Source of the DNA: Bordetella parapertussis
GTDB lineage: Bacteria; Pseudomonadota; Gammaproteobacteria; Burkholderiales; SG8-41
Length of the DNA: 37,823 nt
Assembly: GCA_945864585.1 (NCBI GenBank)
Contig: CAMBCF010000045.1
Location: 1-37,823 of the forward strand
Direction: 5' to 3'
Every line of letters begins with the position of its first letter. Positions within the stretch are counted from its first letter, which is position 1. Positions 8,512 to 16,616 of this stretch are shown here, one piece after another. Position numbers and translations under genes: made by a program. The notes under the pieces were generated by a model. The model was not told the origin of the DNA and searched no databases. It saw nothing but the letters and a program-made list of their open reading frames with translations.

Positions 8512-8559
8512 TCGGAAATTGGCCGATTAACCCTATACACACTCCCGCGAGAACAAAAA

Positions 8560-9399
8560 ATGCGTTTTGAAGGCACGGAAAATTACGTTGCAACCAATGA
8601 TCTGATGTTGGCGGTGAACGCCGCAATCACTCTGGAGCGCCCCTTGCTGATTAAGGGCGAGCCGGGCACCGGCAAGACCATGCTGGCGCTGGAAGTGGCC
8701 AAGGCGCTGAAACGCCCGCTGTTTGAGTGGCACATCAAATCCACCATGAAAGCGCAGCACGGGCTGTATGAGTATGACGCGGTGTCGCGCCTGCGAGATT
8801 CGCAGTTGGGCGACGCGCGGGTGAATGATATTTCCAATTACATCCTGCAAGGCATGCTGTGGAAAGCGTTCGAATCGCCGGAGCCTTCGGTGCTGCTGAT
8901 TGACGAAGTAGACAAAGCGGACATTGAATTTCCGAATGACTTGCTGCGCGAGCTCGACCGCATGGAGTTTTATGTCTATGAAACGCAGCAACTGGTCAAA
9001 GCCAAGACGCGGCCGCTGGTGGTTATCACCAGCAACAACGAAAAAGAATTGCCCGATGCGTTTTTGCGGCGCTGTTTTTTCCACTACATCCGCTTTCCCG
9101 ACCGCGACACCATGACGCAAATCGTCGACGTGCATTTTCCCGGGCTTAAGAAAATACTGTTGAGTCAGGCGCTGAATGCTTTTTTTGAAATTCGCGACGT
9201 GCCGGGCCTGAAGAAGAAACCTTCTACCTCGGAACTGCTCGACTGGCTGAAATTGCTGGTGGCGGAAGACATTTCACCGGAAGCGCTGCACAGTCAGGAT
9301 CAGCACAAAATCATCCCGCCGCTGCATGGCGCGCTGCTCAAAAACGAACAGGACGTGCATTTATTCGAGCGGCTGGTTTTCATGACGCGCAAGAAATAG
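8560..9399 (+). CDS. MoxR-family AAA+ ATPase
   Basis: The 279-residue AAA+ protein has Walker A GEPGTGKT (33-40), Walker B VLLIDEVD (111-118), sensor-1 VVITSNNEKELPDAFLRRC and an arginine-finger region. MoxR ATPases act as chaperones that work with VWA-domain partners, for example to insert metal cofactors (CoxD with CoxE) or activate complexes. The frame extends upstream to 8491, but family members begin at MRFEGTENYV, so the ATG at 8560 is used. A VWA partner follows two genes later (9926), separated by a DNA glycosylase gene. CO dehydrogenase structural genes are absent, so the client is unknown. Confidence 0.88.
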   Translation: MRFEGTENYVATNDLMLAVNAAITLERPLLIKGEPGTGKTMLALEVAKALKRPLFEWHIKSTMKAQHGLYEYDAVSRLRDSQLGDARVNDISNYILQGMLWKAFESPEPSVLLIDEVDKADIEFPNDLLRELDRMEFYVYETQQLVKAKTRPLVVITSNNEKELPDAFLRRCFFHYIRFPDRDTMTQIVDVHFPGLKKILLSQALNAFFEIRDVPGLKKKPSTSELLDWLKLLVAEDISPEALHSQDQHKIIPPLHGALLKNEQDVHLFERLVFMTRKK

Positions 9400-9409
9400 C
9401 ACTGCGCTC

Positions 9410-9913
9410 ATGGTGCGGCATCGGGGTTTTCCGCCGGTCATCGACGAAAAGGTCAAGGTGTTGATTTTGGGCAGTTTTCCCAGTCCGGCGTCGCTGGCGA
9501 AACAGCAGTATTACGGCCACCCGCAAAATCATTTCTGGAAGCTGATGGGCGCGTTATTGTGTGAGCCGCTGTATGAAATGGATTATCTGCAACGATTGCC
9601 GATTTTGCTAAAGCACCGTATCGGCTTATGGGATGTGCTGCACCAGTGCGAACGCGCCGGCGCGCTCGACAGCAATATTCGCAACGCTGTCACCAATGAT
9701 TTCCAGCAGGCGACGCGCTTGGCGCGTGGATTGAAACGTGTGTGTTTTAACGGCAAGACGGCGGGGCGATTCGAGCCGGTGTTTGCCGCAGCGGGTTATG
9801 AAACGCTGGTGCTGCCATCGTCGAGCCCGGCGTATACGCTGGTGTTTGAAGCAAAACTGAAGCTGTGGCGAAGTGTGACGGCGGTTACCAAAGTTTGTAT
9901 TACTGAAAAATAG
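9410..9913 (+). CDS. DNA-deoxyinosine (hypoxanthine) glycosylase, UDG superfamily family 6
   Basis: The 167-residue protein is full length for the family. Visible blocks are GFPPVIDEKVKVLILGSFPS (6-25, motif 1 region), QYYGHPQNHFW (33-43, with the catalytic-type Asn), FNGKTA (113-118) and LPSSSPA (135-141, motif 2 loop). The family removes hypoxanthine, the deaminated adenine base, from DNA. The gene starts 10 nt after moxR and ends 12 nt before the VWA gene, so it is embedded in what is normally a two-gene moxR-VWA unit. Whether this is functional or only positional is unknown. Related Mug/UDG activities cannot be excluded by sequence. Confidence 0.82.
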   Translation: MVRHRGFPPVIDEKVKVLILGSFPSPASLAKQQYYGHPQNHFWKLMGALLCEPLYEMDYLQRLPILLKHRIGLWDVLHQCERAGALDSNIRNAVTNDFQQATRLARGLKRVCFNGKTAGRFEPVFAAAGYETLVLPSSSPAYTLVFEAKLKLWRSVTAVTKVCITEK

Positions 9914-9916
9914 ACG

Positions 9917-9932
9917 TAAAAACAAATGCTTA
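9917..9932 (+). repeat. A-rich 16-mer, copy 1 of 4
   Basis: TAAAAACAAATGCTTA spans the VWA gene start codon. It recurs exactly at 13178-13193 (upstream of amtB), with one change at 36521-36536, and with two changes on the minus strand at 33955-33970. Its role is unknown. Confidence 0.6.
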
Positions 9933-11107
9933 TAGAATTTTTTCTGAAACTGAAAGAAGGCGGCGTACCGGTTTCCATCAAGGAATTCCTGGTGTTGCTG
10001 CAGGCCTTTGAAAAACAAGTCATTTATGGCAGCGTCGAAGATTTTTACTATCTTTCACGCACCTGTCTGGTCAAGGACGAAAAGTACTTCGACCGCTTTG
10101 ACCGCGTGTTCTCAGCGTATTTTAAAGGCATCATCGATGTCGAGGGCATCGAGGCGAAAATTCCCGAGGAGTGGCTGCGCAAACTTGCCGAACGTCACCT
10201 GACCGAAGAAGAAAAACAGTTGATCGAGTCCCTCGGCGGTTGGGAAAAACTGATGGAGACGCTGAAAAAACGCCTTGAAGAACAAAAAGGCCGCCATCAG
10301 GGCGGCAGCAAATGGATAGGCACTGCGGGTACCAGCCCCTTCGGCGCCTATGGCTACAACCCCGAGGGTGTGCGTATCGGCCAGCAGGAGTCGCGTAACC
10401 GCCGCGCGGTCAAAGTATGGGATCAGCGCGAATACAAAAATCTGGATGACAGCGTGGAGTTGGGCACGCGCAATCTCAAGGTGGCGCTCAGGAAGTTGCG
10501 CAAATTTGCCCGCACCGGCTCGCCCGATGAGTTGGATCTCGATGACACCATACGCTCCACCGCGCGCAACGCCGGCTGGCTGGATTTGAAAATGGTGCCG
10601 GAGCGCCACAATGCAGTGAAGGTGCTGCTATTTTTCGATATCGGCGGCTCGATGGACGATCACATCCGGGTATGTGAGCAGCTTTTTTCGGCGACGCGCA
10701 CGGAATTCAAACATCTCGAGTATTTTTACTTCCACAATTTTTTGTATGAGCGGGTATGGAAGGACAACCGCCGGCGGCATACCGAGCGTGTCTATACGCA
10801 CGACGTGCTGCGTACCTATGACCATGAATATAAGGTGATTTTCGTGGGTGATGCGACCATGAGCCCGTATGAGATTACGTTCCCCGGCGGCAGCGTCGAG
10901 CACACCAACGAAGAACCGGGTGCGACCTGGATGCAGCGCGTGCTGGATGTGTATCCGAATACGATCTGGATTAATCCGCAGAACGAATCATTGTGGGATT
11001 ACCACGAATCGATACGCATCACGCGCGAGATCATGTCGCATCGCATGTTCCCGCTGACCATCGACGGGCTGGATCGCGGCATGCGTATGTTGTCGCGACG
11101 GATTTAG
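9926..11107 (+). CDS. CoxE-like VWA domain protein
   Basis: The 393-residue protein has an N-terminal helical region (MLIEFFLKLKEGGVPVSIKEFL is typical), a charged middle with a Gly-rich GTAGTSPFGAYGYNPEGV patch near 135, and a C-terminal von Willebrand A domain. The MIDAS D-x-G-x-S is at Asp238 in FDIGGSMDD, and a later acidic block is FVGDATMSPYEI. CoxE-type proteins partner MoxR/CoxD ATPases. It is the last gene of the plus-strand run that begins at 5844. Its TAG overlaps the TAA of the convergent ATPase gene by 3 bases. A 16-bp A-rich motif that recurs elsewhere in the window spans the start codon (9917-9932). Confidence 0.85.
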   Translation: MLIEFFLKLKEGGVPVSIKEFLVLLQAFEKQVIYGSVEDFYYLSRTCLVKDEKYFDRFDRVFSAYFKGIIDVEGIEAKIPEEWLRKLAERHLTEEEKQLIESLGGWEKLMETLKKRLEEQKGRHQGGSKWIGTAGTSPFGAYGYNPEGVRIGQQESRNRRAVKVWDQREYKNLDDSVELGTRNLKVALRKLRKFARTGSPDELDLDDTIRSTARNAGWLDLKMVPERHNAVKVLLFFDIGGSMDDHIRVCEQLFSATRTEFKHLEYFYFHNFLYERVWKDNRRRHTERVYTHDVLRTYDHEYKVIFVGDATMSPYEITFPGGSVEHTNEEPGATWMQRVLDVYPNTIWINPQNESLWDYHESIRITREIMSHRMFPLTIDGLDRGMRMLSRRI

Positions 11108-12936
11108 GACGTACGTGCTGCCATGTTGCGCCGGTCGCCTCCGGGCGGTGGCGCTACTTTCAGAATTTCATCGACCGTGGTCAGTCCGGCGGCGACCTTC
11201 ATCGCGCCGTTGATGCGCAGCGGCTTCATGCCGTCTTTGTAGGCGGCGTCGCGAAAGGTTTCAAGGTCGGTGGTATCCGTGATGTGGCGCTTTAGTTCGG
11301 CTGTCAGCACCATCGTTTCATAGATGCCGATACGGCCCATGTAACCGGTCATCCGGCATTCCAGACAGCCTTTGCCGATGGTGGTGGTACCCTTGGGGTT
11401 GGGCGCTTTCCAGGGCGCCACCAGGTTTTCCCACTTCGCATCATCCAGATCGACCTGCTCTTTGCAGTGCGGACAGATGGTGCGAATCAGGCGCTGCGCC
11501 ATCACGCCCAACAGCGTCGATTGCAGCAGATAACCGGGCACGCCCAAGTCGATCAATCGGCTGATCGCAGATGGTGCATCGTTGGTGTGCAGCGTGGACA
11601 ACACCAAATGGCCGGTCAGCGCGGCCTGAACCGCCATCTCCGCGGTTTCAATATCGCGAATCTCGCCCACCATGATGATGTCCGGGTCCTGCCGCATCAG
11701 CGTGCGTATGCCACTGGCGAAACTGACGCCGATCGCAGTTTGCACCTGCATCTGGTTAAACGCAGGCTCCACCATCTCGATCGGGTCTTCCACCGAGCAC
11801 ACGTTGACCGTCGGTATCGCCAGATTTTTAAGCGTGGAATACAGCGTGGTGGTCTTGCCGGAGCCGGTAGGCCCGGTCACCAGCACGATGCCGTGCGGCT
11901 GGCTTACCATCTGCTTCCATTTGCGTTCGTCTTCGTCGCCGAAACCGAGTTCTCTATAGTCCTTGATCAGCGTATCCGGGTCGAAGATACGCATCACCAA
12001 TTTCTCGCCGAATGCGGTGGGCATCGTCGACAAGCGCAACTCTACTTCGTTGCCGTCGGGCGAGATGGTTTTCAAGCGCCCATCCTGCGGCCGGCGTTTT
12101 TCCACCACGTCCATGCGTCCCATGATCTTGATGCGCGAGGTTATCGCCGCCATCACGGGTGCGGGTATCTGGTAGACCTGATGCAGTGCACCATCGATGC
12201 GAAAACGCACGTTGCCGCTATCGCGCCGCGGTTCTATGTGAATGTCGCTGGCGCGTTGCTCGAACGCATAGGTAAACAGCCAGTCGCAGATGTGGACGAT
12301 GTGCTGGTCATTGGCGTCAAGCTTGCCGGCGCGCCCCAACTGCATCAACTGCTCAAAATTGGTAACGTCGCTGAAACTGCCCTTGTCTTGCGCGTTGGCG
12401 GTTTTTACCGACCGCGCCAGATTGTAGAACTCGACGATATACGACTGAATCTCGACCGGGTTGGCGATGACGCGCTTGATGTCGAGCCGCAGCACCTGCC
12501 GCAGTTGCTGCTCCCACTCGCGTACGTAGGGTTCGGCGGTGGCGACAGTAACTTCGCTGCTATTCACCGCAACCGGCAATATCTTGAAACGTTCGGCGTA
12601 GGCATTGGACATGACCTTGGTAACCGCGGCGAAATCCACCTTGAACGGATCAATGTGAAAGTACTCGAGGCGGCACTTCTCCGCCAGCCACTGCGTGAGA
12701 TTTTCCAGATGCAGCGTCTTGCGCGGGTCGCGCAGGTCTTTCCACTTTTGATTCGCGATCAATATCAGCGGATGCTGGCTCGATTGGAACGAGCGGCGGT
12801 TGATCAGCAACTGTTCGCCGGTTTCCCTGGCGATCAGCTTGTCGGCGATGAGGTCGGCAATCACCTGAGGCAGCGTGAGCGGACGGTCGCTCGGGTTCGC
12901 GTTAGGCGGCTGCGCAGGTTGAGTCGATAGGGCCAC
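11104..12936 (-). CDS. GspE/PulE/PilB-family type II secretion or type IV pilus assembly ATPase
   Basis: The 610-residue ATPase has an N-terminal T2SSE_N/MshEN-like domain (about 60-170), then the secretion ATPase core with an Asp box (RASDIHIEP), Walker A GPTGSGKTT (355-363), SVEDPIE, Walker B DPDIIMVGEIRD, His box and a C-terminal zinc site formed by CPHC and CLEC. It powers assembly of pseudopili or pili at the inner membrane. The start is a GTG at 12936. No other gsp or pil gene is in the window, so it is an orphan of the kind seen in betaproteobacteria. Convergent with the VWA gene (3-base stop overlap) and divergent from amtB. Confidence 0.85.
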   Translation of the reverse strand: MALSTQPAQPPNANPSDRPLTLPQVIADLIADKLIARETGEQLLINRRSFQSSQHPLILIANQKWKDLRDPRKTLHLENLTQWLAEKCRLEYFHIDPFKVDFAAVTKVMSNAYAERFKILPVAVNSSEVTVATAEPYVREWEQQLRQVLRLDIKRVIANPVEIQSYIVEFYNLARSVKTANAQDKGSFSDVTNFEQLMQLGRAGKLDANDQHIVHICDWLFTYAFEQRASDIHIEPRRDSGNVRFRIDGALHQVYQIPAPVMAAITSRIKIMGRMDVVEKRRPQDGRLKTISPDGNEVELRLSTMPTAFGEKLVMRIFDPDTLIKDYRELGFGDEDERKWKQMVSQPHGIVLVTGPTGSGKTTTLYSTLKNLAIPTVNVCSVEDPIEMVEPAFNQMQVQTAIGVSFASGIRTLMRQDPDIIMVGEIRDIETAEMAVQAALTGHLVLSTLHTNDAPSAISRLIDLGVPGYLLQSTLLGVMAQRLIRTICPHCKEQVDLDDAKWENLVAPWKAPNPKGTTTIGKGCLECRMTGYMGRIGIYETMVLTAELKRHITDTTDLETFRDAAYKDGMKPLRINGAMKVAAGLTTVDEILKVAPPPGGDRRNMAARTS

Positions 12937-13250
12937 GTTGACAAGTTGGACAGGTTAAGTTGCGGCGACTATACGCGGAATGGCCCGCATTGGACAATGC
13001 ACGCGCGACAGCGCAATGCGTGTGACGCCAAGGCCATTTGCGACTGATTTCGCTGCAGTTGCAGTTGCGGGCATGCGCGATGGCAGGAAGCCATTTTATT
13101 TGAGCTAAAATAGTGCCCTATTCATGAACCTGCGGCTATTTTTGGACGCCGTATGGAGATGTGAGTAAATTAGTATTTAAAAACAAATGCTTAAGTAACT
13201 CTGTTTGGCTACTTATTTGGTGCAGTAAATTAACAAAAGGGAGCGCACCG
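12937..13250. promoter_or_regulatory. Divergent intergenic region between the GspE-like gene and amtB
   Basis: This 314-nt stretch must hold promoters for both genes. I see an AT-rich zone at 13096-13111 with a TAAAAT hexamer (13106-13111) but no convincing -35, and no clear sigma-54 site (GG-N10-GC) although amtB genes often use one. The amtB frame stays open back to 13161 without family similarity. The recurring 16-mer TAAAAACAAATGCTTA lies at 13178-13193, 57 nt upstream of the amtB ATG. Confidence 0.35.
13178..13193 (+). repeat. A-rich 16-mer, copy 2 of 4
   Basis: Exact match to 9917-9932. It lies 57 nt before the amtB ATG, in non-coding DNA. Confidence 0.6.
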
Positions 13251-14450
13251 ATGGAAGCGTTAAAAATAAGCACGGACACACTGTTCATCCTGCTGGGGGC
13301 GATTATGGTTCTTGCCATGCATTCGGGCTTTGCGTTTTTGGAGCTCGGCACGGTGCGGCGCAAAAATCAGGTGAATGCGCTGGTGAAAATTATGTGCGAT
13401 TTTTCGGTGTCCGCGGTTGCGTATTTTTTTGTCGGGTACAGCGTGGCCTACGGCGTGGATTTTTTTGTCGGCGCGGAAAAGCTGGCGGCGAAAAGTGGTT
13501 TTGAAATCACCAAGTTTTTCTTTTTGCTGACGTTTGCCGCCGCAGTGCCGGCGATCATTTCAGGCGGTATCGCCGAGCGCTCGAAGTTCAACATGCAACT
13601 GATTGCCACCGTAGTGATCGTGGCGCTGATCTATCCGTTTTTCGAGGGCATCGCGTGGAACGATAAATACGGTGTGCAGGATTGGATAAAGGCGACCACC
13701 GGGGAAAAGTTTCATGACTTTGCCGGCTCGGTGGTGGTGCACGCGGTCGGCGGCTGGATGGCGATCGTAGCGGTAATTCTGCTGGGCGCGCGCACAGGGC
13801 GTTATCCGAAGGGCGGCGGCGTTACCGCGCAGCCGCCGTCAAGCATTCCGTTTCTGGCCTTGGGCGCGTGGATACTGGCGGTAGGCTGGTTCGGATTCAA
13901 CGTGATGTCGGCGCAGACCATCGACAAGATTTCCGGGCTGGTGGCGGTGAATTCGCTGATGGCGATGGCGGGCGGCACCATCGCCGCGCTGATCGCGGGA
14001 CGCAACGATCCAGGTTTTGTGCATAACGGTCCGCTGGCCGGGCTGGTCGCCATATGCGCGGGTTCGGACGTGATGCATCCGATAGGCGCGCTGGCGACGG
14101 GCGCGGTGGCGGGCGGCTTGTTCGTGTTCATGTTCACCTTGACACAAAACCGCCTGAAGATCGACGACGTGCTCGGCGTGTGGCCGCTGCACGGCTTGTG
14201 CGGCGCGTGGGGCGGCATTGCCTGCGGCATCTTCGGCGTGAAAAGCATGGGTGGCATGGGCGGCGTGAGTTTCAGCGCGCAACTGATCGGCACCGGCATC
14301 GGCATCGCGGTGGCGGTGATTGGCGCGGCAATACTCTACGGCACACTCAAGGTTGTGATGGGCCTGCGCCTGACCGAAGAACAGGAGTTCGACGGATCGG
14401 ACTTGAGCATCCACAAGATCAATGCCACGCCGGAGCGCGGCGGCTGGTAG
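13251..14450 (+). CDS. amtB: Ammonium transporter AmtB
   Basis: The 399-residue polytopic protein has the Amt/Rh hallmarks: an N-terminal GAIMVLAMHSGFAFLELG segment, FVGYSVAYG, FAGSVVVHAVGG with the first pore histidine, WFGFNVMSA, and WPLHGLCGAWGG with the second pore histidine. Eleven membrane segments are expected. It carries ammonium into the cell. The ATG at 13251 is chosen because AAGGGAG precedes it at proper spacing and the first membrane segment follows; the longer frame from 13161 is not conserved. There is no recognisable signal peptide and no adjacent glnK, which often accompanies amtB. The stop is followed 4 nt later by an inverted heptamer array. Confidence 0.92.
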   Translation: MEALKISTDTLFILLGAIMVLAMHSGFAFLELGTVRRKNQVNALVKIMCDFSVSAVAYFFVGYSVAYGVDFFVGAEKLAAKSGFEITKFFFLLTFAAAVPAIISGGIAERSKFNMQLIATVVIVALIYPFFEGIAWNDKYGVQDWIKATTGEKFHDFAGSVVVHAVGGWMAIVAVILLGARTGRYPKGGGVTAQPPSSIPFLALGAWILAVGWFGFNVMSAQTIDKISGLVAVNSLMAMAGGTIAALIAGRNDPGFVHNGPLAGLVAICAGSDVMHPIGALATGAVAGGLFVFMFTLTQNRLKIDDVLGVWPLHGLCGAWGGIACGIFGVKSMGGMGGVSFSAQLIGTGIGIAVAVIGAAILYGTLKVVMGLRLTEEQEFDGSDLSIHKINATPERGGW

Positions 14451-14454
14451 GGTT

Positions 14455-14554
14455 GGCGTGAAGCGTGGGGCGTGTGGCGTGAGGCGTGAGGCGTGAAGGG
14501 TGAGGCGCGCTGCGGTGCTTCACCGTTCCCTGTTCGCCCTTCACCCTTCACCAT
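14455..14554. repeat. Inverted heptamer array after the amtB stop
   Basis: Period-7 units run from 14455 to 14510 (consensus GGCGTGA, eight units, three identical in a row at 14476-14496). After a 9-nt turn, period-7 units of the opposite sense run from 14520 to 14554 (TCACCCT type, five units). The right arm read on the minus strand gives RGGGTGA-type units, so the whole can fold as a long imperfect hairpin in 3' RNA. It starts 4 nt after the amtB TAG and ends 18 nt before the stop of the convergent dehydratase gene, so it could serve both transcripts. Confidence 0.75.
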
Positions 14555-14572
14555 GCGCGCGCAGCGCTGCGC

Positions 14573-15439
14573 TTAATAGTGCGCAGTACCTGTCATCGCA
14601 ATGTTGCCCGATGGCCCGGCGGTCCACAGTTGCGCTGATGCGCCGTCGGCCGCGGGAATGCCGCCCACCGTGAGTTTTTCATTGTGAAATACCGGGCTGA
14701 GCGCGCGGTAGTCGAGCTTGCGTACCGGTCGTGCGGCGTTGCGGCGGCTCAAATCCAGCAGCAGAATGGTTTGCAGCGGGCCATGCACAATCAGACCGGG
14801 GTAGCCTTCCTGTTTGCGGCAGTAATCGATGTCGTAATGGATACGGTGGGCGTTAAAGATCAGCGCGGAGTAACGAAACAGCATCGCTTCGTCGGGCATT
14901 ACCTCGTGCCGCCATATTGCATTCGCGGACGCGGGCTTGCCCGACGCTGCGGGCGCACCTGGCGGTTTTGGCGCTGTGGGTATTGCAGCGTCGCGATACA
15001 CAATGTCATGCTCCTCGACCACGGCGATTTCATTGGCCACGCTCAAGGTGTGCCGCACCGTGACAAATAGCAGATTGCCGCTGTTGCCGGATTTGGGTTC
15101 GACTGCAAGAATTTCCGATTCGCGGCTCATGCGCTCGCCCACTTTGATCGGGCGCCTGAAATCGAGCCGCCCGCCTGCCCACATGCGGCGTGGCAAAGTC
15201 ACCGGCGGCAAAAAACCGCCGCGTTTCGGATGACCATCGTGCGCCAATTCACGAGCCAGCGCGGTCTCCAGAAAATAGGACCAATGCCAGCCTTCGGGAA
15301 TGGCATCCCCTTCGCGCAGCGGTGGATCCTCACGGTCGAGAGTGGCGCTGAGCGCGGCAAGCGGCCACGCCGTGGCGAGGTCATGGTGCGCTTCTGTGCG
15401 GCCTACCCACTGCCGCAGATGTTGCAAAGAGTCTGTCAT
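14573..15439 (-). CDS. FAS1-like/HTD2 dehydratase, mesaconyl-C4-CoA hydratase type (MaoC superfamily)
   Basis: The 288-residue protein has two hot-dog halves. The N-terminal half carries PPVTLPRRMWAGGRLDF near residue 83 and the C-terminal half FNAHRIHYD near residue 197, where the His is catalytic in MaoC-type hydratases, followed by GLIVHGPLQTILLLDL. Such proteins hydrate enoyl-CoA-type substrates; characterised relatives include mesaconyl-C4-CoA hydratase. The frame also opens at a GTG at 15445, but the ATG at 15439 (MTDSLQ) gives the family-like start. It is a single gene, convergent with amtB. The CoA substrate is not defined by context. Confidence 0.78.
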   Translation of the reverse strand: MTDSLQHLRQWVGRTEAHHDLATAWPLAALSATLDREDPPLREGDAIPEGWHWSYFLETALARELAHDGHPKRGGFLPPVTLPRRMWAGGRLDFRRPIKVGERMSRESEILAVEPKSGNSGNLLFVTVRHTLSVANEIAVVEEHDIVYRDAAIPTAPKPPGAPAASGKPASANAIWRHEVMPDEAMLFRYSALIFNAHRIHYDIDYCRKQEGYPGLIVHGPLQTILLLDLSRRNAARPVRKLDYRALSPVFHNEKLTVGGIPAADGASAQLWTAGPSGNIAMTGTAHY

Positions 15440-15592
15440 AAACACTCATAGTTTGTTTCTTTGAATAAACGAATTTTACAGGAGGGGCGCGCAACAGTAC
15501 AAAAACATTTATGCTCGCGATCGTGGAATAGTCGTAGCGCTGAGCCTGCGGCTATGCTGGCAATCATTTAACGAATTGTTTCTAAAAATAAA

Positions 15593-16519
15593 TTGAAAAT
15601 TCTGGTAATGGGTTCGGGTGGTGTGGGTGGTTTTTTCGGCGGCCGTCTTGCGCATGCGGGCTGCGATGTCACCTTCGTCGCGCGCGGTGCGCACCTTGCC
15701 GCGATGCGCGAGCACGGGCTTTTGATCGAAAACGAAGCGCAAGGCAATATCCTCATCAACCCCGTCAAAGTCACCGCTGATGCGGCGTCCGCGGGCACGC
15801 CCGATCTCATCCTGTTTGCGGTAAAGCTGTGGGATACCGCAGCCGTGGCGCGCGCATTAAAACCCATCGCCGGGCCGCAAACTGCTGTGCTGTCGTTGCA
15901 AAACGGCGTGGTGAAAGACGACATACTCGGCGCTGTGTTTGGGAGCAAAGCCCTGCTGGGCGGGGTTGCCTATGTGGGCACGCATATTGCCCGGCCCGGC
16001 GTAATCCATCAGGTCGGCACGCTGCAACGCCTGGTATTTGGCGAATATAACGGCAAACCCTCCGCGCGTGCGCAGGCGCTGCTTGCCGCAGCACTCAAGG
16101 CGGGCCTGCAAGCCGAGTTGTCGGGCGACATCCGCCGCACGTTATGGGAGAAATACACTTTTCTGGTCGGTCTTTCGGGCGCCACCGCTTGCATGCGCAG
16201 CACCATAGGCCCGGTGCGCGAGTATCCGCGGACACGCGCGTTTTTGCATGATCTGATGAAAGAAACCGTCGCTGTGGGCCGCGCACTGGGCGTGGCGCTG
16301 CCTGAGAACTATGCCGATGAGCGTCTGACATTTGCCGACAGCGTGCCCGGCACCATGGATTCGTCTCTGCACCACGATCTTAAAAACGGCAATCCCCTCG
16401 AAGTCGAGTGGCTGGCCGGCGGCGTAGTGCAACTCGGCGAGAAGACCGGTGTGCCGACGCCATGCAATCGTGCGGTGTGGGATGTGCTGGCGCTGCACGC
16501 GCCAGGAAAATCGCGCTAA
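15593..16519 (+). CDS. 2-dehydropantoate 2-reductase family (ApbA/PanE)
   Basis: The 308-residue protein begins KILVMGSGGVGGFFGGRL, the PanE Rossmann nucleotide-binding motif, with FAVKLWDT and LQNGV near residues 75-105 and the catalytic-type lysine in LWEKYTFLVGLSGATA near residue 185. The family reduces ketopantoate to pantoate with NADPH, but many paralogues act on other 2-ketoacids, so I leave the symbol empty. The start is a TTG at 15593; no ATG fits the family N-terminus. No other pantothenate gene is adjacent. The stop at 16519 is followed 4 nt later by a tandem heptamer array. Confidence 0.82.
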   Translation: MKILVMGSGGVGGFFGGRLAHAGCDVTFVARGAHLAAMREHGLLIENEAQGNILINPVKVTADAASAGTPDLILFAVKLWDTAAVARALKPIAGPQTAVLSLQNGVVKDDILGAVFGSKALLGGVAYVGTHIARPGVIHQVGTLQRLVFGEYNGKPSARAQALLAAALKAGLQAELSGDIRRTLWEKYTFLVGLSGATACMRSTIGPVREYPRTRAFLHDLMKETVAVGRALGVALPENYADERLTFADSVPGTMDSSLHHDLKNGNPLEVEWLAGGVVQLGEKTGVPTPCNRAVWDVLALHAPGKSR

Positions 16520-16523
16520 TAAT

Positions 16524-16558
16524 TCAGGACTCAGGACTCAGGACTCAGGACTCAGGAC
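16524..16558. repeat. Five perfect tandem copies of TCAGGAC
   Basis: Five identical 7-bp units run without interruption from 16524 to 16558, followed by a degenerate unit. The array begins 4 nt after the TAA of the panE-like gene and lies 58 nt before the convergent miaA stop. Unlike the other arrays there is no clear inverted partner nearby. Confidence 0.85.
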
Positions 16559-16616
16559 TCAAGGACATGGGGGCGCACATAAATCTGCGCTGCACGATTC
16601 CCAGGATTTCCCGTTA

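Noticed and set aside
11467-12930. Long plus-strand frame of 487 residues
   Set aside because: Antisense shadow of the GspE-like ATPase; His/Arg/Gln-rich composition and no family motif.
13161-13250. Upstream extension of AmtB by 30 residues
   Set aside because: Starts at GTG, not family-like, and a strong ribosome binding site precedes the ATG at 13251.
13096-13250. Sigma-54 promoter for amtB
   Set aside because: No GG and GC pair with correct spacing was found.
14455-14554. CRISPR-like array
   Set aside because: Units are 7 bp with no spacers, and the array is inverted rather than a direct repeat-spacer pattern; no cas gene nearby.
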